Source of the DNA: CALCKU01 sp964654665 | Lineage (GTDB): Bacteria > Pseudomonadota > Alphaproteobacteria > Caulobacterales > Maricaulaceae | NCBI GenBank assembly: GCA_964654665.1 | Contig: CAZZKV010000012.1 | Location: 1 to 64,000 of the forward strand | DNA length: 64,000 bases | Direction of reading: 5' to 3' | Shown here: one piece after another, positions 16,113 to 23,454 of the stretch | Layout: every line of letters begins with the position of its first letter | Numbering within the stretch: position 1 is the first letter of the stretch | Notes under the pieces: generated by a model | The model's database searches: none | What the model was told of the DNA's origin: nothing | What the model saw: the letters and a program-made list of their open reading frames with translations, nothing else | Translations under genes and position numbers: made by a program

Positions 16113-16724
16113 ATGGACATGCTCGATCATGATGTGTGTGTTGTGGATGATGACCCTGCCGTTGCGGACTCTCTCAAAATGTTATTGGAAACGGCGGGTT
16201 GTAACGTCATGGCTTATTCTAGCGGGGTTCAATTTTTAGACTCTAATATTAAGGACTTTCATGGCTGTATCCTTTTAGATGTTCGCATGCCTGAAAAAGA
16301 TGGCCTGACGGTTCTGACCGAAGCTTTAAAGGTAAACCCTAATCTATATATTGTCATGATGAGCGGTCATGGTGATATCCCTATGGCTGTGAAAGCTCTT
16401 AAAAAAGGCGCGATAGATTTCATCGAAAAACCTTTTCAGGGCTCCGTTATATTAGAGGTCATGGAAAAAGCCTGCGCGCGCCTTAAAACGGCAGACCGTA
16501 AACAGGCCTTTACAGCACAAGCGAAATCTCGTCTTGCACAACTGACGCCGCGCGAGCTGGAAATCACTGAAAAGTTGGTCGAAGGGAAACCTAATAAAAT
16601 TATAGCTTTTGAATTGGGAATATCTATCCGAACCGTAGAAACACACCGGGCACGAATTTTATCAAAAATGCTGGTCAGGTCTTTGGCGGATCTCGTTAAA
16701 ATGCATTTGGCCGCGACCAAATAA
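16113..16724 (+). CDS. fixJ: Response regulator FixJ
   Basis: 203 residues: a receiver domain with acidic pair D12-D13, phosphoacceptor D56 (LLDVRMP) and the EKPF lysine, then a LuxR-type HTH with LTPRELEITEKLVEG and GISIRTVETHRARI. It is transcribed with fixL (2-nt gap). FixJ phosphate activates fixK in all studied systems, and a matching palindrome lies in front of fixK at 18212-18227. Confidence 0.94.
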   Translation: MDMLDHDVCVVDDDPAVADSLKMLLETAGCNVMAYSSGVQFLDSNIKDFHGCILLDVRMPEKDGLTVLTEALKVNPNLYIVMMSGHGDIPMAVKALKKGAIDFIEKPFQGSVILEVMEKACARLKTADRKQAFTAQAKSRLAQLTPRELEITEKLVEGKPNKIIAFELGISIRTVETHRARILSKMLVRSLADLVKMHLAATK

Positions 16725-16742
16725 TCCAATCCGGTTGAAAAA

Positions 16743-16756
16743 TTGACCACTATCAA
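16743..16756. promoter_or_regulatory. FNR/FixK-type box upstream of the cardiolipin synthase gene
   Basis: TTGACCACTATCAA, centred only about 40 nt upstream of the ATG at 16790. This is closer than the 57-66 nt seen for most boxes here, so the leader would be absent or the site works differently. Confidence 0.65.
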
Positions 16757-16789
16757 TTTGTCTTAGGCCCAAAAGCCTAGGGTCCTGCC

Positions 16790-18205
16790 ATGTTTGGAGA
16801 GTGGGGGCATACGGATATTGGACTGGTGCTGACAATAGCGTTTCAAGTTGTCCTGATTTCTGTCTCTGTCATCCTGACAATCCATATTCTGCTGCATAAA
16901 TCTGACCCCAAAGCGTCGCTTATGTGGATTGCTCTTATTTGGTTTGCCCCAATTTTTGGTGCAGTGTTTTACCTTCTTTTTGGGATTAACCGTATTAGCC
17001 GACGTGCTAATCGTCTGGTACCTAAAATCAATCCAAACCCTAGCCTCTCCCAAGAGCGGGATGATTTTGATTTCACCGATGACTCTTGGGTTGAATTTCA
17101 CCGTCTTGGTAATCGAGTCACCCATTCACGGCGCTGTCTTGGCAATGACATTGAAATTTTAGAGGGCGTTGAACCTATTCACGATTCTATGATTGCCGCC
17201 ATTCAGGCAGCTGAAAAAACGATTTCGCTCACCACTTATATTTTTCGACGCGATAAACTCGGTAAAGCTTTGGCAAATGCTTTGGTCGAAGCTGATCAAC
17301 GGGGCGTAGATGTGAAGGTTTTACTGGATGGAGTGGGGAATGGTTTCATTCGATCAAAAACTTATCGGCAATTGAGAAAAGGTGGTGTGGGGGTCCAGAG
17401 ATTTCTCCATAACGTGTGGCCCTGGCGTATGCCTCTGATGAACTTACGTGTGCATCGAAAGCTTCTTATAGTCGATAATCATACAGCTTTTACAGGCAGT
17501 ATGAATATTGGGCGTGTCAAAAATTTGGAAACCCACTTTAAAGTCACAGGCCCTGTCATAAGTCACTTCATCAAAGCCTTTGAGTATGATTGGCTGCTCG
17601 CGGGTGGTCTGGCATTATCCGAAGATTTCCAAGGATCATTCAATACAACGTTTGGCAAAGTTGCAGCAAGAGGAATTTTAAGCGGACCTATCTATAAGCG
17701 GGAACGATTGCGTTGGATTATTTTAGGAGCCCTCGGTGCAGCTACGAAAAATATACGTATCGTAACGCCTTACTTTATACCCGATCAAGGGTTGTTATCA
17801 GGCCTTATTCTGGCTGCGCTTAAAGGTGTTAGAATTGAAATTATTTTACCTAAGAAATCAAACTATGTTTTCGCGGATTGGGCCTCACACTGGCAGATGA
17901 AGGAGCTGTTGCGGGCTGGCTGCCATATCTATCATCGCTCTGATGTTTTTGACCATTCTAAGTTGATGACCGTGGATGGACATTGGGCGCTTTTAGGGAG
18001 TTCAAATTGGGATGCTCGAAGCTTAAGGCTTAACTTTGAGTTTGATATGGAGTGTGAAAATGCTGACTTTGTGTCTGAGTTGGATCAATTGATTTCTGAA
18101 CGACAGGGAAAGAGCGATCTACTGAGTTGGGATGAGTTTGAAAATCGCTCTATATTCGCAAAATTACGAGATTCGGCGGCACGACTCCTTTTGCCCTATC
18201 TGTAA
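16790..18205 (+). CDS. cls: Cardiolipin synthase (phospholipase D family)
   Basis: 471 residues: two N-terminal membrane segments (about residues 10-30 and 40-62), a short linker, then two phospholipase D HKD motifs, VHRKLLIVDNHTAFTGSMN and DHSKLMTVDGHWALLGSSN. This is the ClsA layout; it joins phosphatidylglycerol molecules to make cardiolipin in the inner membrane. It lies between fixJ and fixK with its own FixK-type box, so membrane lipid composition may be tied to oxygen, possibly to support cbb3 oxidase. Confidence 0.88.
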   Translation: MFGEWGHTDIGLVLTIAFQVVLISVSVILTIHILLHKSDPKASLMWIALIWFAPIFGAVFYLLFGINRISRRANRLVPKINPNPSLSQERDDFDFTDDSWVEFHRLGNRVTHSRRCLGNDIEILEGVEPIHDSMIAAIQAAEKTISLTTYIFRRDKLGKALANALVEADQRGVDVKVLLDGVGNGFIRSKTYRQLRKGGVGVQRFLHNVWPWRMPLMNLRVHRKLLIVDNHTAFTGSMNIGRVKNLETHFKVTGPVISHFIKAFEYDWLLAGGLALSEDFQGSFNTTFGKVAARGILSGPIYKRERLRWIILGALGAATKNIRIVTPYFIPDQGLLSGLILAALKGVRIEIILPKKSNYVFADWASHWQMKELLRAGCHIYHRSDVFDHSKLMTVDGHWALLGSSNWDARSLRLNFEFDMECENADFVSELDQLISERQGKSDLLSWDEFENRSIFAKLRDSAARLLLPYL

Positions 18206-18211
18206 TATGCG

Positions 18212-18227
18212 TACGTAGAACTACGTA
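18212..18227. promoter_or_regulatory. Putative FixJ-binding palindrome upstream of fixK
   Basis: TACGTAG-AA-CTACGTA, two perfect inverted heptamers, about 90 nt upstream of the fixK start. TACGTAG-type half sites are a known part of FixJ-binding sequences in fixK promoters, and a TTTTCCC follows as in those sites. Confidence 0.7.
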
Positions 18228-18310
18228 GGTATTTTCCCTAATTTAAAAATTTGCTGTGTCCGATACGTTCGCCTCAATCCCAATAAAGGGAATAAATAGA
18301 GAGGTAAGTC

Positions 18311-18979
18311 ATGTTACAGCAAACAGCATATTCAGCTCCGTCTTCTAAAAAAAATGAATCAGGGACGTGGGAAGAGCGTAAAATTGGTCGTGTTATGCCT
18401 GCTAAAATGCCTCTCTTTCATCAAGGGGATGACGCAATGCATTTTTACAGAGTTAATAGCGGTGTGGTCATGACATTTCGTCTCTTGGAAGATAGTCAAC
18501 GTCAAATTACTGGGTTTTGCACAGCGGGTGATTTCTTTGGCCTGTCCCCTGATGAAACTTATCATGACACGGCTATGACAGTTGCTACGTCAAATGTTGT
18601 GAGCCTGACGATGAAGGATGTACGTGCTGACGTAGAGCTTCAGCGTGAGCTTTTTAATCGGACGTGTTCACAGCTAGAAGATGCTCAAAATATGATGATG
18701 ACTTTAAGCAAGAAGTCAGCAGGTGAAAAGGTCGCCGCATTTTTAGTGATGCTTGCTAAGCGTCAGAAGCGCCTGGCTGTTCATGACATAGAGGAAATAG
18801 ATATCAGTCTCCCAATGTCGCGTCTTGATATTGCTGATTATTTGGGCCTTACAATTGAAACGGTCAGCCGGCGTCTAACCGATTTAAAATGTAAGGGGAT
18901 TATACAACTTCCAAGTCGTCATACAGCTCATATTTGTCAGCTTGGACAGCTGCAAAATATGGCCGGAGCCTTAGCATAG
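18311..18979 (+). CDS. fixK: Crp/Fnr-family transcription activator FixK
   Basis: 222 residues: a cyclic-nucleotide-like beta-barrel (LFHQGDDAMHFYRVNSGVV) and a C-terminal winged helix with SRLDIADYLGLTIETVSRRL. The recognition helix ETVSR is that of Fnr/FixK proteins, which bind TTGA-N6-TCAA. It lacks the N-terminal cysteine cluster of Fnr, so it should not sense oxygen directly and instead depends on FixLJ. A lone cysteine follows the recognition helix (LKCKG). AGAGG precedes the start. Confidence 0.92.
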   Translation: MLQQTAYSAPSSKKNESGTWEERKIGRVMPAKMPLFHQGDDAMHFYRVNSGVVMTFRLLEDSQRQITGFCTAGDFFGLSPDETYHDTAMTVATSNVVSLTMKDVRADVELQRELFNRTCSQLEDAQNMMMTLSKKSAGEKVAAFLVMLAKRQKRLAVHDIEEIDISLPMSRLDIADYLGLTIETVSRRLTDLKCKGIIQLPSRHTAHICQLGQLQNMAGALA

Positions 18980-18988
18980 GAGGCCAAA

Positions 18989-19702
18989 ATGCGGCCATTA
19001 TTTTTACCTCAATCTGCACAAGATAAGATTCGCAAAAAAGCATGGCGTTTCTGGAGTGCTCTTAGTGTTATAGCGTTGGGTCTATCTTGGGGAATTGCAA
19101 GTTTTGCGACCCTAAAAAATGATACAAACTCGGATCCTATGGAAGATAAATATTCCAAGGCTATAAGAGCTGAATATGCTAAATGTCGCACAGAAAATAA
19201 CCCTATGGCGCAATTTTTTTGTACCTGCCGCATTTTAGAAAAACAATGTGATACGCCGCGGCGTCTTGAGCATGGAGATTGGAATACCGTTGAGTACTGG
19301 CCATCAGATGATAAACTTGAGCGCGAAGTGCAATTTATTCTCTTCGCAGATTATGATATTTTGGGTGATTTTGTACCTATAAATAAAGGTATTGTCGTAA
19401 CGTGTATTGCGGGTTTTTCGGATTTCAATGTATTCATCGGAGGGAACGTAAATCCTGATAAACTACCTGATGTCATGATCGATTCTCAATTCCATCAAGC
19501 CAGCTTTGAAAATCAAGATGGTAGCTGGATATTGGGGTTTAAAAAGTCTGACCAAGCTTACAGAGCCTTACGCAACAGCAAGGAGATGAGCATAATATTC
19601 ACGGACATGGAGAATGATGAAAAGATCTTGGAATTTGATACCTTTGGTTTTGATAATGTCTCAAAGGGCTGGGAAAAGCTTTGTATGGACCCTTCCAGTT
19701 GA
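18989..19702 (+). CDS. Membrane-anchored hypothetical protein
   Basis: 237 residues with one N-terminal membrane segment (about residues 20-42, FWSALSVIALGLSWGIASF) and a periplasmic region with four conserved-looking cysteines (AKCRTEN, FFCTCRILEKQC). The C-terminal part (residues 165-235) has strands ending in FDNVSKGWEKLC, loosely like the domain seen in VasI-type proteins, but this is weak. It starts 10 nt after fixK and is probably co-transcribed with it. Function unknown. Confidence 0.6.
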   Translation: MRPLFLPQSAQDKIRKKAWRFWSALSVIALGLSWGIASFATLKNDTNSDPMEDKYSKAIRAEYAKCRTENNPMAQFFCTCRILEKQCDTPRRLEHGDWNTVEYWPSDDKLEREVQFILFADYDILGDFVPINKGIVVTCIAGFSDFNVFIGGNVNPDKLPDVMIDSQFHQASFENQDGSWILGFKKSDQAYRALRNSKEMSIIFTDMENDEKILEFDTFGFDNVSKGWEKLCMDPSS

Positions 19703-19776
19703 TCTAAATGTAATGCAAAGGATTGAAGGCAATGTTGTGGTAGAGTCTTCTCCATCTTCCGAGTTTTCGTAAATTT

Positions 19777-19893
19777 ATGTTTATTATCAATATTATCATT
19801 CCGATATTAGGCATCGCAATCTATTTATCCGAACGACGCAAAGAGATAAAAAAAGAAAGAGCGCAAATGAAACAATCTGAAAATTGGCCCTAA
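19777..19893 (+). CDS. Very small single-pass membrane protein
   Basis: 38 residues: hydrophobic MFIINIIIPILGIAIYL followed by a strongly charged tail (SERRKEIKKERAQ). The layout is typical of small membrane proteins, but no clear ribosome-binding site is present. The stop overlaps the neighbouring convergent gene by 4 nt. Confidence 0.35.
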   Translation: MFIINIIIPILGIAIYLSERRKEIKKERAQMKQSENWP

Positions 19894-20618
19894 ATTTTTA
19901 TTCGCATGGATAAAGGAAGATGATCTGAATGCCTCAGGGCATCGACTTTGCACTTGGCAGGGCCAAAGGATTTGGAGATGAAAATATGATCTATCGCTTT
20001 GCTGGGTTTCCAGGAAGGAAAAGCATGGTGATAGTCTTCCGTCACCATATCCAATATACAGCTATCATCGAAGTCACGCAACACAGTGCTATCTGGTGTA
20101 CAGTTAAAGTCCCCTGAAAGTATGACACGCGCATAGGGCTCCAAAGTCTCTTTGATAAATGCAAATTGCAGACGTTGATCAGCCTCTCCCAGACTAAAAT
20201 GGGTGTTCGCGATAGTGATTGGCTTATCATGCCCCAATCTAGCCATCAGTAAACCTCTGCCTGTTACTGAGCCAGGAAGTGTGTGGCTTTCAATATGATT
20301 AATCGGCCTACGCGAGAGTATAATATTGCCGTGGAGTGATAGCCTACCCAAACGCCGGTTAACTTGTGTTGCCATAAAGGGGAAGTCTGCACGGGTTTTC
20401 AAGTACTCTGCTTGATTGACATAACCGCTTCTAAAACCGCCAAGGTCAACTTCCTGAAGGCAGACAACATCAAAGGGACGAATATAATCGGCAATCTTAT
20501 CCAGATTATCTGTCTTGGGCCGAACCGACATGACTTGCCTATGGGCGCGCATGACATAATCACGCGGCCGAGCGGTCCCAATGCCTGCCTGTATATTATA
20601 GCTCAGAAAGTCCAGCAT
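19890..20618 (-). CDS. Endonuclease/exonuclease/phosphatase (EEP) family protein
   Basis: About 242 residues with the full EEP signature: FLSYNIQ, CLQEVD (metal-binding glutamate), HGNIILSR, ANTHFSL, SGDFNCTPDS, IDHIFIS and the final SDHLPLS histidine. The family cleaves phosphodiesters in DNA, RNA or lipids; bacterial copies beside cardiolipin synthases are common. The ATG at 20616-20618 is chosen because AAGGA sits 5 nt upstream. A FixK-type box lies 39 nt from this start. Confidence 0.85.
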   Translation of the reverse strand: MLDFLSYNIQAGIGTARPRDYVMRAHRQVMSVRPKTDNLDKIADYIRPFDVVCLQEVDLGGFRSGYVNQAEYLKTRADFPFMATQVNRRLGRLSLHGNIILSRRPINHIESHTLPGSVTGRGLLMARLGHDKPITIANTHFSLGEADQRLQFAFIKETLEPYARVILSGDFNCTPDSTVLRDFDDSCILDMVTEDYHHAFPSWKPSKAIDHIFISKSFGPAKCKVDALRHSDHLPLSMRIKI

Positions 20619-20649
20619 ATGTGTCCTTATCATGCCGTGTTATAAATTT

Positions 20650-20663
20650 TTGATTCTTGTCAA
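20650..20663. promoter_or_regulatory. FNR/FixK-type box between the EEP and ExoD-like genes
   Basis: TTGATTCTTGTCAA, centred about 39 nt from both chosen start codons (20618 minus, 20696 plus). The symmetric and short spacing is unusual compared with other boxes here. Confidence 0.65.
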
Positions 20664-20695
20664 CTTTAAGGTTGGGCTTCATCTTATCAGTTTTT

Positions 20696-21322
20696 ATGAC
20701 CTTGGAGCCTGAAAACCCTAAAATCAAACCTAGTCCGGACATCGTAGATTATTTGCAGCTCTCAGCTGAAGGGTTTCCTGCAGGCCCTATAGAGTTTAAG
20801 AAAGTTGTCAGTTCACTTGGCCCGCGCTCTTTTGGCTTAGCGATACTTATTTTCGCGGTTCCTATGATATTACCCATGCCGCCGGGTATTCCGATGGCCG
20901 CTGGGTTTGTCATTGTGATTTTTGGTGTGCAATTGCTCATGGGGCACCGTCATTTATGGCTTCCTAAATGGCTTAATGATAAAACTATTGATCGAGATGT
21001 TCTTTCTAAGGCTTATAAAGTCGCTGAACGTTATCTTGGCTGGATGTTTCGTCTCGCTCAACCACGCTTCCCGCAGTTGACGGGGACATTCGCGCGTCGG
21101 CTCTCTGGTTTTATTTTTGCAGTGTTGGGAATTTTAATGATCTTACCTATACCCATCATCGGAAATATTCTTCCGGCCTTTGCTTGCACCGTTTTAGCAC
21201 TCGGGCTTACAGATCGTGATGGCCTTATTTATGTGATTGGTATTATGATGGCAGGGCTAGCAATTTCCGCGACGATATTGATGGCTATTGGGACTGTGAA
21301 TGTTCTAGGTGCTGCTTTCTAA
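20696..21322 (+). CDS. ExoD-family membrane protein
   Basis: 208 residues, starting MTLEPENP. Hydrophobic segments and the motifs FAVPMILPMPPGIP and LPIPIIGNILPAFACTVLALGL, with a shared LP(M/I)P pattern in each half, identify the ExoD family, linked to exopolysaccharide production and alkali tolerance in rhizobia. An upstream TTG would start inside the FixK box, so the ATG at 20696 is preferred, although no clear ribosome-binding site precedes it. It converges on the next gene with a 4-nt overlap. Confidence 0.8.
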   Translation: MTLEPENPKIKPSPDIVDYLQLSAEGFPAGPIEFKKVVSSLGPRSFGLAILIFAVPMILPMPPGIPMAAGFVIVIFGVQLLMGHRHLWLPKWLNDKTIDRDVLSKAYKVAERYLGWMFRLAQPRFPQLTGTFARRLSGFIFAVLGILMILPIPIIGNILPAFACTVLALGLTDRDGLIYVIGIMMAGLAISATILMAIGTVNVLGAAF

Positions 21323-22176
21323 TCACTAATATTAATCTCTTCGACATCCGCAATGTAAAAAGGAAAATAGCGACCTGTTCCGATGAAATTTCCCCCTTCA
21401 ACATGTGTTGGCAAGCGGTAGCCCTCAAATTCTTTAAAGACTGACAAATAACCGCCAAAGGGTTGCAGTTGATAGATATTATCAGGGTTGGCATCACTCC
21501 AGCGCGGGATGATGACATGGGTCGGTTGCCCCCGTTTATTGATGAAGATATCCACTGTTTGTACGAGATCATCATATTGTACAGTTGCACGCGCGGTACT
21601 GTCATCAATCGTTTCCCAGCTAACTGTTCCGCTGGTTAGTAGGGAGGCAGGAGACCAGAAAACAGCCTCGGCAACCAGCCGTCCAAAGGCCGCACGGCGA
21701 TGATCTTCACTATGGGCTGAACGGCCACCAGCGCGGCCAAGAGGAATGGAGTGCATCAACCAGAACCGACTCCAAGATTTATCCTGATACAACCCATCCG
21801 AACCCGTCACAACCATAGGCCCACGCCCAGTTTTCACGTTCCAGATAAACCCTTCGGGAAACGCCATAATTTGTGTTGCGCTCATAGGCATATAGTCAGG
21901 CGCATCTTTCGGCCCAAGGCCGAGACGCCCGCTCATTTTGAGCTTAGTAACAGGTTGCAACGGAGTTCCTGGAAGTATTGTATATTCAAAATAACGCCGT
22001 GCGGGCTCCGGAAGGCTCTGGACAATATTTGGAGAGAAAAGCAAGGGCTCTGCAGATGTTACTTTCTCTAGTTTGTTCCAGCTGAGATAGCTACGCAGCT
22101 CGTCATAGCTGCGCATAAAGTTCAGTCCAATCATCAGAATAATGATTAATATGACGAAGCTTATGAGAACCTTCAT
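21319..22176 (-). CDS. DUF6544-like membrane-anchored protein
   Basis: 285 residues with one N-terminal membrane segment (residues 3-22). The rest is a predicted extracytoplasmic domain with LPEPARRYFEYTILPGTPL, MSGRLGLGP and a C-terminal region ending in GRYFPFYIADVEEI. This pattern matches proteins annotated DUF6544; I am not certain of the number. No enzyme motif is visible. It begins 24 nt after the attachment-family gene and may be its operon partner. Confidence 0.65.
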   Translation of the reverse strand: MKVLISFVILIIILMIGLNFMRSYDELRSYLSWNKLEKVTSAEPLLFSPNIVQSLPEPARRYFEYTILPGTPLQPVTKLKMSGRLGLGPKDAPDYMPMSATQIMAFPEGFIWNVKTGRGPMVVTGSDGLYQDKSWSRFWLMHSIPLGRAGGRSAHSEDHRRAAFGRLVAEAVFWSPASLLTSGTVSWETIDDSTARATVQYDDLVQTVDIFINKRGQPTHVIIPRWSDANPDNIYQLQPFGGYLSVFKEFEGYRLPTHVEGGNFIGTGRYFPFYIADVEEINISD

Positions 22177-22200
22177 GGTGATATTCCTATCCCGTAGAGA

Positions 22201-22638
22201 TTACGCAGCCTGGATAATCTTCTCGATATCTGGAATCGTATGATGGGTGAGGTCTTTGGGTATTTCGCAAATCATACGCGCCGTAAGGGCTTTAGAAAGC
22301 TCAGGTCTTACGCGCCCTAATGTTGCTGGGTCAGCGATAAAGACGATCTCGGTCAGTTTATTATGTTCTTCAAGGTCATTTAATCGACTGGCTAGTTCTT
22401 TAGAGGCCTGAGTTTTCTCAAGTTGATGCCAATCGACATTTTCCACGGCGCTTTGCTGCGCATTGGGTGTCGGGAGCCGGCCTGGGCGATCAGTTCCTTG
22501 TTCATGGGTTGGTGGATTATCTCGTGTTTGGCTTTCGACAACACGTAAATCTATGATGTCTTCATCACCTTGATTGCGTAGGACAAGGTATTTTTCACTA
22601 TCTGCAATAATAACTTGTGTGTTGTTTTTAAGTTTCAT
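22201..22638 (-). CDS. Host-attachment (PF10116-like) family protein
   Basis: 145 residues. QVIIADSEKYLVLRN at the start, a central low-complexity DRPGRLPTPNAQ stretch and FIADPATLGRVRPELSKAL match the family named protein required for attachment to host cells, related to archaeal release-factor-like folds. The biochemical role is not known. I choose the ATG at 22636-22638. The FixK-type box is centred 61 nt upstream, so it is probably induced at low oxygen. Confidence 0.78.
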   Translation of the reverse strand: MKLKNNTQVIIADSEKYLVLRNQGDEDIIDLRVVESQTRDNPPTHEQGTDRPGRLPTPNAQQSAVENVDWHQLEKTQASKELASRLNDLEEHNKLTEIVFIADPATLGRVRPELSKALTARMICEIPKDLTHHTIPDIEKIIQAA

Positions 22639-22692
22639 TTGGAGCTTTCTATTTAGGTTTCTTTCCTTGTGTAAGAACAAGGCGTTCTATTT

Positions 22693-22706
22693 TTGATAGC
22701 CGTCAA
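22693..22706. promoter_or_regulatory. FNR/FixK-type box upstream of the attachment-family gene
   Basis: TTGATAGCCGTCAA, identical to the box in front of the UspA operon and centred 61 nt upstream of the start at 22638. Confidence 0.8.
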
Positions 22707-22919
22707 ATTTAGAATAATTGAGCGCATAAGGTGCCAGTATGGATATGATAAATAAACTTATGGGCATGATGATATCTTAAGCTCTCCATAGGCTCATAAT
22801 TGAACCCTAAAGAACGTGCATGATGGCTATGTCCCTATAGCTGGCTCTCTTGGCGTTGAGCTGAAACGCCTCGGCACAATCTCGTGTCATCGTTGTTCGT
22901 CGGCGTCGGCGTAAATGTC

Positions 22920-23078
22920 TTACCGTTGGCGAGTAATCTTGCAGTTATCCGTATCAAGGAAGCGGTATATCAATGTGCGGTCGTCTATGTGGCTGACGGC
23001 CTTGTGTACACGCCGCACATAATGCCATATATCACCGCGTAACCGTAGGTATTGGTCGGGCGGTCTAATCGCTTTCAT
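22920..23078 (-). pseudogene. Tyrosine-recombinase relic (DUF6538-type N-terminus)
   Basis: The minus-strand frame reads DQYLRLRGDIWHYVRRVHKA, then IDDRTLIYRFLDT, and stops after 52 codons. The YLxxRGxxWxYxRRVP pattern is the N-terminal DUF6538 arm-binding domain of site-specific integrases. The catalytic domain is absent. A short frame at 22807-22890 may be a shifted remnant of the same gene. It lies about 135 nt downstream of the tRNA-Leu 3' end, a classic integration position, and GGAGATGGCAGG precedes the ATG. Confidence 0.6.
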
Positions 23079-23212
23079 CCTGCCATCTCCTGTGCAGCCT
23101 TTTGTAAGGCAAGAAGTGAGGCAAATCGCGCGAGTTACCGTATGGAAAGTAAAGGAAAGAGGGGTTTTCCGATACTTTTCAGAGGCTTACGCAACTTGCT
23201 ATGTTAGGAAAA

Positions 23213-23299
23213 TGGTGCCCAGAAGAGGACTTGAACCTCCACGTCCATACGGACACTAGCACCTGAAGCTAGCGCGTCTACCAATTCCGCCATCTGGGC
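23213..23299 (-). tRNA. tRNA-Leu (anticodon CAG)
   Basis: The minus strand begins GCCCAGATGG and ends CTGGGCACCA with an encoded CCA. The acceptor stem pairs, the D-arm has AATTGGTAGACG, and the anticodon stem CTAGC/GCTAG encloses TTCAGGT, giving anticodon CAG. A long variable arm and the TTCAAGTC T-loop are present, as expected for a class II leucine tRNA. Confidence 0.95.
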
Positions 23300-23311
23300 C
23301 ATTGAGGGCTG

Positions 23312-23340
23312 CACATAGAGCTCTGGTTTATATTCGTCAA
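23312..23340 (-). promoter_or_regulatory. Putative sigma-70 promoter of tRNA-Leu
   Basis: On the minus strand TTGACG and TATGTG are separated by 17 nt, 13 nt upstream of the mature tRNA. Good -35, moderate -10. Confidence 0.5.
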
Positions 23341-23454
23341 GATTTATTGCGCGGCTTAGGGTGACGGGGATGGTGAATAGGGGCGAGCAATAGAGCGAAA
23401 CAATTCGCATGTTAATGTGATAGGCTTTTTGTGTAAGCTTGGCATAAATGACCT

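Noticed and set aside
14995..18979. Nitrogen fixation cluster suggested by the fix names
   Set aside because: No nif or fixABCX genes are present; the fix genes control respiration here.
23204..23410. 68-codon minus-strand frame across the tRNA
   Set aside because: It lies on the tRNA-Leu gene and its promoter and is not coding.
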